In this document: positions 1 to 13,000 of the stretch, piece after piece
Numbering within the stretch: the stretch's first letter is position 1
Layout of the letters: every line of letters starts with the position of its first letter
Origin: Prunella strophiata
Lineage: Eukaryota; Chordata; Aves; Passeriformes; Prunellidae
Direction of reading: 5' to 3'
Assembly (NCBI GenBank): GCA_036583965.1
Contig: JAZBQD010000001.1
Coordinates: 18,421,608 to 18,485,607, forward strand
DNA length: 64,000 nucleotides
Notes under the pieces: generated by a model
The model's database searches: none
What the model saw: only the letters and a program-made list of their open reading frames with translations
What the model was told of the DNA's origin: nothing
Program-made: the position numbers and the translations under genes

Positions 1-2458
1 ACAAGGCTCTCAAGTGCTTTGTAAGGTGCAGACATGAGCAGCACAAAGGAGACACAAAGCAGCTAGACCTGGATCCTGACATCATTAATGGCTATTTCTC
101 CAGCTCTGAATTCTGCCATGATTTCACAGAAATTGGCTTTGCTTGTCCCTGCACTTCCCAGCTCTGATCTGATCCTGGCTGCATTTCACTGAAGGGATCT
201 CCTCAGCTGCCCATTGTGCTCTCTGCCTCCAAATTCAGCATTTTGCTGTCTTCCAGCCTTTCTGTCACTCACATATTCACTTTGAGGCCTGAATGGCACC
301 CATTTGCTTCCCCTATTAGGAAACTGAGATTTTAAAAGGGAATAAGTGATGGGGGTTCTGTCACTGATACCCAAAGGCTCAGAGCTGGAGCAGCTGCTGG
401 TACAGCTGAGCTGGTGAGGCACTGTCCAGCAGGCTAAAAGCTAAAAGCTAAAATCAGAATGATAATTATAAAATTGTATTTCAAATCAAACAACAACAAC
501 AACAAAATCATGTTAATGGGTTTAATACAAAAAGCAAGAGAAATTGAAATAGGGTTTTATTAAATTCAGGCTGTTTAATATCCCAAACTTCAGTGATATA
601 AGAATGTTTCTTAAAGCAGCATCACAAAGGTTTCCATGTGCTCTATTTTTATATCAGGGTACATTTTATATCTCTAATTCTCCCCTTTTCCCTTCCCCCA
701 TTATCAGATAGGCTGAAGAAGACACCAATCCAAGAGTCACCTCCTTTAAGAGCTCCCCCACCCCACTTTATGGAACAATATTTGTCTTGCAGGATTTTCA
801 CTGTGAGCTGCTCTCCCTACCAGGGATGTAAGAACTTAACCTGGATTCAGGACAAAAGCCCCTAAACTTGCATTTTACATAGGCTGAGGCCTATAAAACA
901 ATTACAAGCCAAAGGAAGTTTTGGAACCTAATCTTTGTCAGCATTGCTGGAGGAAAATAGGTCATGCCAAGCAAACCTGACTTCATTCCTTGATATGATT
1001 ACATGTTTGCTTTTATAAAGATGATTACATGGCTCAAACTGTTGTAAGGACCCAGTATTATGCTGAGCACAGATCCATGGGCAGATCCTAAATGAAACAG
1101 GGATTAGTGAAGCAGGAAAGTTCAAAAAATGAGTATCAGCAAGGAATGCTCTTATTCAGCTCCTGGTGGGATCCCACAAGGTTTTTTTTGGCAGGTGCTG
1201 TGTTATTCTGCACTGCCATCAGCAGCTTTGAAGTAAACAAATAATCTGCACCTTACTTGAACTTGGAAGGGATTTCATGGGATGAGGGAGAAAGGACTTT
1301 GCTGTTGATTGAGTCAGTTGAGGAACCATCCCACAGGGATGGGGTTTTCCAAGGAAAACCAACAGATCAGTGGTGGGTTTGAGTAAGAAAGCAGCAAAAA
1401 AATGGAGAGACAGAGGGGCTTTACAGCTCTGAGGGCTTTTTTGAATTAGGAATTGTGGCTCTGCCCATTTTGCAGCAGGATTTCAGTGGTCTGGAGAACA
1501 CCAAGGTGATTGTGATGCTGCTGAACAGCAACATTTTAAAATAAAGCCTTTCCTAGTGAGATCCTCAACTCCTGTGTCCTCCCAGCCCCTCTGAAAGCTC
1601 CACAATTCTTCTGCCCAGAGCACAGAGCTGAGGAGCATTGCTGGCAATAAATCTGGTGGTGCTCCCACCCAGAGTCCTCCTGCCTCTGTGGGTTTAATGA
1701 AATCCTCCTCAAGCACTGCTGTACATGTTGCCTGTAATTGCTACACATCCATCAGCTGATTGTGGTGCAAGTTTAAAAACACATCAGGAAAAGCTGATTT
1801 TTAAAAAATACATCTGTATTTCTTTAAGTTACACTGCTGTGAAAGCACCATGAGTCAGCCAGTCCATGTATTAACTTCCAGTGAGGACTTTAGCTCTAAA
1901 TTAATGTGAATTCTCCACAAACACCATTATTTCCTTTGCATAAGCAAATTGGACATTGCTTTTCAAATGGACAAGTAGCAGATAATAGTGTTTAGAGTGC
2001 CTGGGAATGCAAAGTATTCCTGTATAATGAGATATCACAGAGCAGGAGACTTGGTACCACTTGAACAAAACAGCATTTCTTTGACAGAAGGCTTTCAAGG
2101 TTAACTATGTAGAGCAGCTTCAATTTATGCAAACAAAATCTCCCCTGGTTCTTTGAACTGATCACATCTATTTTCTATCTCGAGGGTAATCTAAAACATC
2201 TGATTTCCCTCTTCTCACCCTTGTGTGAAAATAGCAGTGGTGCTTTCAGAAAAAGACCCAGGGAAGCTCTGCCGCTGCCCAGTCATCATTTTCAAATTTC
2301 CTATTTTTACAATATACTTTTAATCTGGTATTTTATATTATATTTTATACTTTTAATCTGAAGTATTTTAAACCCATGTTAAAGCCATGTTGCAATAAAG
2401 AGCTCTCCACTGCAATATTCACCAAGGAGGAAGTTAAATTATAAAGATATCTATATGT

Positions 2459-2585
2459 GCAATACAAATTGAGGAGCAACCACTGGCTCTTGCTAAACAC
2501 AATCCAACTCAATATTTAATTGGTTTTCTTTCTTCTCCCAACATCCTTCCTCTCTATAAAACTCTTCTTTACCACCAACCTGGAC
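2459..2585. repeat. Diverged direct duplication, copy 1
   Basis: This segment shares blocks such as CTAAACACAATCCAA, GATTTAATT-like, ATCCTTCCT and CACCACCAA, in order, with 3002-3145, about 545 bases downstream. The copies differ by many substitutions and a few short indels, so the duplication is old or both are copies of an unrecognised dispersed repeat. Confidence 0.65.
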
Positions 2586-3001
2586 CAGAAACTCTTGTAC
2601 CATTGTGAGTTTTGTCATAATTTAAGGTGTCCTTTAAAGCACACCTACTCTACCCACATGAACTCATTGAAATCATCATTTATTACCTTGTTTTTCCTCT
2701 CATCAGCCAGGAATCAAAGTCTTAATGTGATAATATTAATGCCAAGTAGATTTTCACGGGGAGAAATATGGAAACATTTTCCATATGCTCCATTCTTCCT
2801 GAGTCTTGACTCTCACTGGCTGACAGGGCACAGGAAAAACCCCAGAAATCCAAAAAGCAATGTGTGATGCACTTCTGGAAAGTTCTCAGTGGTGAAGCAA
2901 GCACCAAAGAACCTCAGAAATAATCTCTTTTTTTTTTTTCTGGCTACCCTAAATATGGAAGTTTAAATGTTGTAGAATTGGTAAATCAAACTAGAAGCTG
3001 T

Positions 3002-3145
3002 TCAATACAAAATAAGTGAGGTGCAACCAGCCAGCTCTTACTAAACACAATCCAATCCAAGATTTAATTTGCTTTCTTGGTATGTTACCCTTGCTGTTCC
3101 AATATCCTTCCTTTCTAAAAATTCCCCTTCACCACCAAGGCTTCT
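3002..3145. repeat. Diverged direct duplication, copy 2
   Basis: This is the partner of 2459-2585 in the same orientation. It is slightly longer because of extra bases around 3080-3095. It begins with the shared CAATACAAA and ends with the shared TTCACCACCAA. Confidence 0.65.
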
Positions 3146-5166
3146 AGAGATGTATGTATATATAAATATAAATATCTATTTACATGATAATCCTGCTTTC
3201 AAATCACAGACAATTACCTTGGAAATGAGGAGATTTCTGTGCACACATAAGTGAAAAACTATCAAATACTAGTCAGAGGAAAATATTAAATACCAGTCAG
3301 AGGCACACTTGCTCATTGTTGGAAGATGCCACATGAAATAGGATGTCAATAAATACATTTCATTCCCTGCTATACATCAAAATGAGTAAAAGCTGTCAGT
3401 AGCTTGGCTCAGTGACATGTGAGAATGCAAAAATGGGAAAAAATGGAAATGTAGCTGCAAGTGTTTGATACAAGACCCTAAATTTAATATTGTTTCCCCT
3501 TTGCTGGCAGGGCAAACAGGAGGATGGGCAGATGCAGACTCTGTTTGCACTGGCTCTTGCAGTGAGACATTTGCCATCTGGTTTGTGGAGGTAAAGTGAG
3601 TGGGGAGAAAAAGCCAAAATCTCTCTTTGAATGTTAAACGAGTTGTTGCTGTTGGAGAGAAGATATTAAACCTTAAACTGCCTGGGTAGAAGGTTCCTTC
3701 TCTCCCCTTAAACAACCATTCACTTGTTAATACACTATTCAATTATAAGTAATGCAGAATAGATGAGAAAATCTAATGGCACTGTTACATTCATCAGCTG
3801 AAATCAGAGGCCTCATGTGCTGACAATGAATTGCAATTTTTATCTCAAGGTATGTGTGCTTACCCTGGCCAGTGCTCACTGCCAGCTCCACAAACTCTTT
3901 TTTTTTCCACATTTCATGTATATTTATGAATAGACTATTACTGCCAAATTCTGAGCTTAGCTCTCCTTGCAGAGCTTAATACATATTCAAAAGTCACAGC
4001 TGTGACTGGGAGGAGATGAGTATTTTTGTGGAAACCATTTCTTCCTCACATATCCAAATGTATTTCCTTAATTTATTGTCACATGCTTGTTAAACCATGT
4101 TTCAGATTCTTTTCCTGACACATGCTCCTGCAGAACTTGGATTGCAGTTTAGGAGGCTCCTACAACTGCAGTCCACACTGATTTAAAGAAGGATTTCCTT
4201 CAGCCATGGAATACTGTGGGCAAAACACTGGCAATGGCACTTGGTGCTTAACAAGAACACTTGGAAAAATAACAAAACTCTGCAATTATATCAACATGCA
4301 GAGTGTTGATGACTCTCCCACAGTATCTGTGACAGTTATGGCTGCTCTCACAAATTGCTAATTAAGTAACTCAGTAATAAGGATAAAGGATGACAACTGA
4401 AATTGATTTAATTCAGGATAAAAATCTCGCTGTGTACTACAGAGTACTCATGCTTTAGAAATTTTGGGGAAAACCATGTTCTGGAAAAGGAAGAAAAAAG
4501 GAAAATTTACTGTTTATAAGTCAGTTTTAACTGAAAAAGTTACTTTTACCACAAAAATGTGGGTTTGGATACATGTAAATGTCTGATGGTACTCATAGGT
4601 AGGTGCCAAGGTGCTGCTGCCCTGGCAATGATCCCATGTCAAGGGAAGGATCTGTGTAAGCCTATGAAGGGCAGTTTTTGGAACACATAAATACCAACAT
4701 TCTCTAAAAATCCAACAAAATATCTGATTTAACATCTTATAAATCTCACTTCAGCAAAATCTAGGGTTGGACCTATAAAATAATGGACATTTTCAAAGAT
4801 GGGTTTTTCCTATCACCAACAAACTCACTGAGACAAAGGCAAGGAGATTTTGGGAGTGTGGTCAGTGAGGGCAGAGCTCACCCACCCCTTTCCTACCATG
4901 CCATGCCCCAAAATCCCATTTATTCCAGCTGCCTCAGATATCCTCTGAGATAACAAGAGCTCTGCTTTTGCAGTGTTAGCACTGCCATGTGTTAAACCTG
5001 GGCTGAAAACCAAAGGAGTTAAACCTGAATGAGCCCTGTGTGATTTAGGGAACAGGAATAACCAGGAGGGAGCTGGGAGAAACATGAATGGCCTGGGAGC
5101 TCCTGTTTGTCCCAGTGATGCCTCAGGTTTGAGCTTGTGTAGTTTTCAGATTCTGTGCTGCTTTAG

Positions 5167-5576
5167 TGTGTGGGGCTGAGCTTCATATCAGGGGATGGTG
5201 AGCTCTGTGCACAGAGCAGGGAGACAAAACAATTCCTGCTCCAGCTGGGCACCAAGGACAAATGATCCAAATCTCAGCCCAAGAGCACAAACAGCGTGGG
5301 CTGAGGAGAGAAAAACAAGCAGGGTGGGAGTGCAGGGGCTAAAGCTGGAATGGGACAATGAACTCCAAGGTGCAAATGGAGCAGAGCTGATCCAAGGGAG
5401 AGACCCTGTGCCTGGTTGTGCATTTTGGGACCATTTTGGTTCATCTTGGGTGCAGCCCTGGCTGGGCTCTGGTGCTGCCCAAGGTGGATCCATGGAGGAG
5501 ATCCTTTGAATAAATCCCTGCTTTATTCTTTAGCTCTGTCCAGCCTCTATTCTGGGTCAGCTTTCCCAAGGCATCA
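5167..5576 (+). mobile_element. Solo LTR of an avian endogenous retrovirus
   Basis: This is about 410 bases starting TGTGTGGGG and ending GGCATCA, the TG...CA form of an LTR. Near the 3' end it has a polyadenylation signal AATAAA at 5509-5514, followed by the CCCTGCTTTATTCTTTAG and CTCTGTCCAGCCTCT blocks that I recognise from songbird ERV LTRs. A perfect 16-base palindrome, GCTCTGTGCACAGAGC, lies at 5202-5217. No internal gag/pol/env sequence adjoins it, so it is a solo LTR left by recombination. No clean target-site duplication could be seen, so the 5' boundary is approximate. Short frames across it are not viral genes. Confidence 0.65.
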
Positions 5577-8500
5577 CCAGGCCAGCATTGGACAGCACAT
5601 CCAAAACTCCCATGTCCTCTCCCAGGCTGGACAAACCCAGAGAGCAGCAATTGGGAAGTTACAAGGAGATATGCAAGGAATAAAACATCTGGCACTGAGA
5701 TCCAGGCCAGTTCTGGAAAACAATCTGGCTGTAATGTTTTTGCATACTTTGCACATTTCTAATGGAATGGCACTATCTCTGCAGCATGGATTTTCCCAAT
5801 ATCATTTTCATCTGGAGGCTGAGCCAGAGTTTGTTAACCATCTGCATATGTGCAGTGTGGATTTTAAAAGTAATTATTTTTGTAGCAGTTCAAATTGCTG
5901 TTGCACAAAATAGCACATATTTTTAATACTTTTTTTTTTTTTCTGTGAAACTGCAGGAGGCTCCATAAGTCCTAAAACACCATTTTGCATTCATTTTAAT
6001 TTAACTGTGGTGCAATTAGAAGGTTGAGTATGTTTGTTTTGTCTCAAAGAAATGCAAACATTTGGCTTGAAGTTTGGAGGTCCCTTGCTGGTGACAATAT
6101 TTGAAGGAAGAGGTTTTGATGGTTTCTTTTGATGTTTTTAGGGATATATTTGGGATGATGTCTATCCTGACCAAAGCCTCCAGAGACTGAATTCACATGG
6201 AAATTATCCAGGTGGGGTTTTGCAGGGGAAGGAGCTTCAGATACGTGACTCTCTTGTCTCTACTTTTCCTAGTGAATAAACACCACAGAAATTCTGATTT
6301 ACAAAGAAAAAACAATGTCTACAACATGCAGTTAAGGCTGACCATGGGTTCTGCTGTTGGCTTTCTTGTTCTTTATAGTATTGTCTTAATTGTTTGTTGT
6401 CTTTATTGTTTTCTATGCTTATTTTATTTTTTTGGAGGGAGATGAGCATTCAGTCTAAAGCCTTCTGCTGTATAATTTGTGATTTAAGCAATTAGAAATA
6501 CCCTTGGTTTCTGAAATATTTACAAATATAAATAAAACAACCGAGTAAAAATGACTTGGCTTCAAAGGACAAATTTCTGTAGGCAGATTCATGGAGACAA
6601 TAAAATTAAAGCTGCAGTTAAACCTTCATAACAGAAACCTCTGCAGAAAACTAAGTCAAGTCTAAAATACATTTCAATTTTTCATGGATCCAAAACTGAG
6701 TAATTTCTCTTCAGGACAGACATCATCCCCCAAAAAACTTCCCAGCACAGCCCCAGACTGCCTGAGATGCATCTTCCCTAGGACAAGCTCAATTGAACAG
6801 ATCAGAAAGGTCAGAAAGAGGCCAAATACCTCAAAACTACTGATAAAAAAAATGGCTGAAGGTTCCTATTTTACTCTTATTTTGTTTTATTTCAGGCAAG
6901 AGGATGGCTGGCAGTCAAATCCATGTAATAATTCCTATAAAGTTAGGAGGCTTCTGATAAGTGAGTCCTGTGAAATGCTACACCTTCTTGGCCTCAGGCA
7001 AACAAATTTTTTCTGCTGGATAAACAACAATATCATCCTACTAACACGTGTAAATTCTATTCCTTCATGCACAAATTCCATAATTATTTTTTCAGGCTTT
7101 GATAAACAGCATGAATTTTATATAATGCACGGTCCTCCTCTGTAATGAATAAATTTACCTTTTAAAGTCTGCTGCCCTAATAACTAAACAGGAAGGAAAC
7201 ACAAAGAGCAGAAATAGGAATTGTTTCAACAAGCTAGTTGTAAATAAGGTTAAAAAAATAATTTTAAAAATAAAAGCAAAGCCCCCAAAGTGTGCTCAAA
7301 GTTTGATAATGATTTACAAATGAGATTGTTCTAAATGTAACACCTCCAGACAGCTGCAAATTCGATCTACAGCACTAACAACCACAGCAGTGATTTCTAA
7401 TCAGGAATTACCAGCCCTATCATGTCTGGAACATCTTTTATTCATAGTTTTCTGTTTTTCTTTCAGCATCCATTTAAACAGAGTTGCTTATTTTTTTGGA
7501 TTAAATCAAGAAAACTGTACTGTGGCTCAATTTCAAGCAAATATAGAAATTAATAATTTTGCGTTTGAGCTGCCATTGCAATGGAGTTCCTTGTCCTTAT
7601 CACAGCCAAGAAAGTTTTGATCTGGGGGCAGAGAGAAAGAAAATACTGATTTTTCCTGCTCTACAGAAATTTGATTGTGTTAATCTATTACTGACTAATT
7701 ATTACTTTGAAGCTAAAAGTCCAAGAATATGGTATACATTTAAAATAATGTTCTCCTTAGTCCTAAACAAACTAAACCAGAAAATCCTGAAGAGCTTTCA
7801 GTCAATATCTCCAGTTTATTCCTTTATCATATAAAACTCCCATTAAAAAGGAGACCACTTATGACTGAAAAGAGAACTTACACCCTTTAAAAACCAAATG
7901 ATTTAATTATTTTTGAAGTTATTAATTCTATTATCCCCACCATGGAAAACACCCAGGGAACACGAGGTGGTTTTGTGAACCTGCACTTTCTCTTCCATAA
8001 TAAAGTTATTGCAAACCAACAATTTTTCCTACTCTGCAAACCAACTTTTTCCCTTCAAAACCCCTCTTCCATGGGGGTATGGAAAAAACCATGCAGACTG
8101 AAAATATTACTCAGAAAGTTGATGTAGTACAACAATCTGACAAAAAAAAATCCCTATTTTATCAAACTATCTCTTTCTTGTGCAAAAGATAACTTGCTCA
8201 CATTCTTTGCAAGCTGAGGTCTCTTTGTACTTCTCCCCTTCAGGAAAAGAAGTGGAGAAAAAAGCCAGGAAATGAGAGTTTAAAAGCTGGTGATTCCCAC
8301 CTGGCAGCTGCTTTGAGTGCTGCTCCAAAGGGCTGCCACGACAGAGCAAGGCGGTGTCACTTCTAATAGCATTTCATTAAATCAGCCTCTAATTCAATTA
8401 CAGCTGCTCTCCAGATGAGCACGGCTCTGGAGAGGGAGGATTTCCCTCTTCCCACGTTCCAGGCAGACCTCGTGTGCCACAGGGCTCTGCAGCAGTGCAG

Positions 8501-8620
8501 CTCCTGCTCATCAACCCCCAAAGCTCTGCTCACATCACCCACAGCAACAAAACACAGCCCTCCAAAGATGCTGCCTCTTGTTGGCCTCGTTCTCCTTTCT
8601 TGGTTTCCTTTGTTTTGGGA

Positions 8621-8690
8621 TCCACAGAATGATTGGAGTGGGAAAAGAGCTCCAAGATCATCAAGGGTCTGTGACCAATCCTTGTCATTA
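8621..8690 (-). mobile_element. CR1 LINE 3'-end fragment
   Basis: It reads as the reverse complement of a CR1 3' end: CACAGAATGATTGGAGT, then AGCTCCAAGATCATCAAG and CTGTGACCAA. It is short and diverged, and the terminal octamer repeats are lost. Confidence 0.55.
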
Positions 8691-9019
8691 GAGACACAGA
8701 CAGGGTCACCAATTGTGTCAAAAAGTCCCTGAGATGTTATCTTGCTGCAAAAATTCTCATGCCTTCTGTTATGGGTAGGTCCTCACAAAGCTGACTCCTC
8801 TCTTCACCACAGCACTGCTGACTGACTCCTGTTCTCTTCTTACCTTGCTAGCCCATCCTTTTACACTACTCAGGCTCAGTAGCCATTTATCTGTGGCCTG
8901 TTAAAGCCAGGCCTGTTCCTAATCTTTAGTAATTAGTACAGCTGCAACTCTTTAGGGGTGAAATTACCTTCAGCACTATCTCCCACTCTTCTACCATCCA
9001 TCCTCCCACAAATCCCCCC

Positions 9020-9175
9020 CATTCCCCAGCCCTGAGTGCCACCTCCAGCCCTTCCTTGGACACCTCCAGGGATGGGGACCCCAAACCTCCCTGGGCAGCC
9101 CCTGCCAATGTCTAATCACCCTTTCCATGCAGAAATTCCTGCTGGTGTCCAAGCTGACCCTGCCTGCTCAGGGCA
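9020..9175 (-). mobile_element. CR1 LINE fragment (3' UTR region)
   Basis: Antisense CR1 with CCTTGGACACCTCCAGGGAT, CTCCCTGGGCAGCCCCTGCC and AATCACCCTTTCCATGCAGA in the expected order. It covers the part upstream of the 3' tip. It does not overlap the next CR1 at 9451, and together they may be two remnants of separate insertions. Confidence 0.75.
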
Positions 9176-9450
9176 TTTCTCTTTTTCTCTCTGCATTCAG
9201 TTCATTGTTCACAAGGAAAGGAGGGTAAGGGGAGCCTTGCATCAATCTCACACCTCAAAAATAAAAGAGTTTAGCTCTCACCTCTCAGGGGTTTTATCCT
9301 CTCTATGCAGAAGAACGAGGCTCAGTTTTCAATCACTACATTTTTACAGAAATACACTTCTTTTGACCTTTGCATTGGCCACATTTCAGGGATGCCCTTA
9401 GGGCACACCAGTGCTGGAAAACTAAATGAAGATACAATTAGAGAATAAAA

Positions 9451-9580
9451 CCAGAATTGTTTGGGTTGAAAGGGACCAGTAAATGTCATCTCATCCCACC
9501 CACTGCCATGGGCAGGGACACCTTCCACTGTCCCAGGCTGCTCCAAGCCCTGTCCAGCCTGGCCTTGGACATTTCCAGGT
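9451..9580 (-). mobile_element. CR1 LINE 3'-end fragment
   Basis: Antisense CR1 3' tip: AGAATTGTTTGGGTTGAAAG, then CCATGGGCAGGGACACCTTC and CTGCTCCAAGCCCTGTCCAG. It ends in CTTGGACATTTCCAGG. Moderately diverged. Confidence 0.85.
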
Positions 9581-12142
9581 TCTCTCCTCTGACATAAATT
9601 CCCTCCAGGGACCATCCCTTGGAGTGACTCCAGCTCAGTGAAGGATGCTGAGCACCCTCATTCCAGCTCCTGCCCCAAACCATTGGCTTTCCTTCTGGAA
9701 ACCAGTTGCAAAATCAAGGTCTTGTGCACCACAAAGCCCCTTGCTCCTGCAAGACTACCCATCAAAGAGCAAGAAATTGTTACAACTGGCAGCTCCTTAC
9801 AGATGTGGAGACTGCATTCTTTTCTGATGTGTTTTAGTCTAAAAGCCAAAAGCAACTCTGGGAATGTCCAGGGGTAGGGAGATTACAGCAAATTAGGAGC
9901 AAATTAAGCAGGCAGGCATCTGCTGAAGGGAAAGTGGGGAGAGTGGAATGTAGATATTTTCACTTAGACTGGATTAACTTCATTTTTTGATTAATTCATA
10001 CTAACTTCCCGAGCATCCCCGTGTGGAGGAGTCCCCCGGGAGCTCGCAGGAATGTCACTCCTGCTGCTGTAGCAGCTCCTGTCACTGGAGGGCACAATGC
10101 TGCTGCTTTCGCAGCCTTGCACAGCCTCAGCTCAGCGATTTTTGGATAGATAACGTTTTTTTCCTTTAAAAAAAAAAATATATATATATATATCCCCTCA
10201 AATTATCTGAATGCTGAGGTCTTCCTTTTGTAGGTCTCTGACTGCTAAATTGTGCAAGGAATAAAGAAGGAAAATCCCCCAAAATAACGAGTTGAAAAAA
10301 GCCCAGAGTTTTGATTTCCTGCACAGTGCTCCAGACAGTGTAACTATTCATTAACTTGAAAGCACACAGTTTAAAATCCTGTTTTTCTTTTGGTCTCGGC
10401 TTTACATCCTGCAGTTCCTTTAGCCCCAAACCAAATCCCTGGCTCTGATCCTACTGTTAATATGAGGAAAATCAGCCTTCCATCCATTTAGGCTGTTATG
10501 CTTGTTCAGCATTTCCTTGAGGAAAAACCTGACCCAGGTAAAGCTCCTTCTCATGGGAATGCCTTAAACCCAAGGGAAATCCTTTTCCCTGCTGTCTGGG
10601 CTCCTCTGGCAGAGCTCTCTTGAGTGTCCAGAGAGTGTGAAACACTGAACTATGGAGTAATCACAAAAGAATTAAAAGGAAAAAAAAAAAATTCCTAAAT
10701 GTTAAAAGCTCAAAGGATAGAAATAATAAAGCAGTGAAATCCCTGACTCTACCTGTCTTATGCAACCCCTGTGTTGCATATTGGGTTAATTCAGCCCTCT
10801 GTGCTCCTGCCAGGTTCCTCCACAAGATGGGGGAGACCTGAAGGAGGAGACCACAAAGGCAAATGCACAAAGAGATTCTTCCAGAAAGGGCCCTCTGTGT
10901 GGTTTCTCCTTCCTGCCACAGCCTGTGAGACCAAATTTGAGCCACCCAGGGCCAGGAAATACGTTTCACAATGCTGATGGTCTCCTCAGTGCTTTTGAAA
11001 TCCTATTGTGACCCATGGCTTGGAACAGTTGGACACAACTACTGGAGAAGCTTTTTGGAAAGCAATTTCATTAGCACACAATATTGGCCTGCCTCTGCCT
11101 GAAAAGTCAATGGTAAAGACTCACAGTGATTTTAATGAGAGAAGAAGTAGGTCAGCACTGGAAAATCTCATGCACAGCCTTTATATTCTGTCACTGATTC
11201 CTTGTGATCCCCAGAGAAAGAGGAATAATTCTGAATCTCCACGAGCAAAGCAGGGAAGTTTTGCTGCCCAGGCTGGGCTTTTGCTCCCTCTGTAGAAAAG
11301 CCCTTTACAGCACAAAGCTCAGCTGTGACACTTGCTAATACATGGCAATACTTTGTTGTTGTCCCAGCATTTCAGACCAACTCACTGAAACAAGTTTCCT
11401 TTAAAAAAACCAAACCCAAAAGAGCCCAGTGTTGGTAGAGTTTAGATTAAGATATCTCAATGTGACAAATCACACAGATGGAAGAGCTGCTGGAGGACAC
11501 ACAAGTGGCAAGAATTCCCTGTCTGTCCCTAAAAGGATCAACCCTTAATTCCCTGCCCAAATCAGGTTTTGGCACAGCCTGTCCTGCCCAGACTCAGAGG
11601 TTTCTCAGCTCCATTTACAGATGGAGTTTGTTTTTGCCTAGAAAGTGTGACTGGATCCCACACCCCTCCCAGCCCCTGAGGCTCCATTCATCCATCTCCT
11701 ATCATGAGGGGATTCACAGCTGATCATCCAGGCTGGTTCCTCCCCAGCTGGGTTTCCTTCCAAGCCTTTTTCCATGCCTGGGAGCCCAGGGATGTCACCC
11801 AAACAAACTCAAGCACTGCAACCCAAACCACTTCAGACTGGCAACCTCCTACAGCTGCTGCATCTCCCTAAGCCATGACAAAACTGTCACTGAGATCAGG
11901 GCCATGTTTCCAAAACCTTCATGGAAGTTTCCCCCTCTGGCTCTGATATCCCCATTTCCCTCAGCCCTGATCCCATCACAGATTCCCTGGAATAAAGAAG
12001 GAGCAGCTCTCTCTGCAAGGCTCTGATTCACTGCACAATGTCTGCCCATGGCTCCATCCCCACTGTGTCCCCAGGAGCTGCCCTGCACTGAGGGCACCTC
12101 ACCAGCCCACCTGGGCAGCCCTGGAGGGACAGCAGGGAGAGA

Positions 12143-13000
12143 GAAACTGGGAAAAGCAGGTAAATGTAACCTGGAGAAAGAACTGGTAAATCTAAACTGG
12201 GGAAAAGCAGGTAAATGTAACCTGGAGAAAGAACTGGTAAATATAACCTGGAGAAAGAACTGGTAAATCTAAACTGGAGAAAGAAATGGTAGATCTAAAT
12301 TGGAGAAAGAACTGGTAGATATAAACTAGGGAAAAGCAGGTAAATCTAACCTGGAGAAAGAAGTGGTAAATATAACCAGGAGAAAGAACTGGTAAATCTA
12401 AACTGGAGAAAGAACTGGTAAATATAAACTGGGGAAAGAGCAGGGAGATATAAACTGGAGGAGAAGCAGGTAGATATAAACTGGATAAAGAACTGGTAGA
12501 TGTAAACTGAAGACCAGGGAGATATAAAATGGGGAAAGAAACAGGTAAATATAAACTGGAGGAAGAACAGGTAGATATAAATTGAGGAAAGGGCAGGGAG
12601 ATATAAACTGGGGCAAAAGCAGGTAAATATAAACTGGAGGAAGAGCAGGTAAGTATAAACTGGGGAAAGAAACAAGTAAATACAAACTGGGGAAAGAACT
12701 GGGAGATAGAAATTGGGGAAAGCAGGAAGATAGAGTCTGGGGAAAGCAGGTAAATATAAACTGGGGAAAGAGCAGGTAAATATAAACTGGGTAGAGAAAC
12801 AGGTAAATATAAACTGGAGGAACAGCAGGTAAATATAAACTGGGGAAAGAGCAGGAAAATACAAACTGGGGCAAGAACTGGTAGGTATAAGCTGGGGAAA
12901 GAAGCAGGTAAATATAAACTGGAGAAAGAGCAGGTAAATATAAAATGGAGAAAGAAACAGGTAGATATAAACTGGAAAAAAGAGCAAGTAGATATAAACT
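12143..13000. repeat. 27-base minisatellite, about 32 copies
   Basis: Tandem units of roughly AAACTGGGGAAAGAGCAGG followed by TAAATATA. The period is mostly 27 bases, with 25-28-base variants and alternating AACTGG or AGCAGG cores. Copies differ at several positions, so this is an old, turned-over array. Because the period is a multiple of three and the minus strand lacks stops, it yields two overlapping minus-strand frames of 225 and 219 codons rich in Y, I, F and L. These are repeat artefacts, not genes. Confidence 0.9.

Noticed and set aside
5195..5913. Overlapping frames of 84-165 codons
   Set aside because: They run across the solo LTR and its flank in conflicting phases. No retroviral protein motif is present.
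8415..8732. 105-codon plus-strand frame
   Set aside because: It crosses into an antisense CR1 fragment and shows no domain or splice context.
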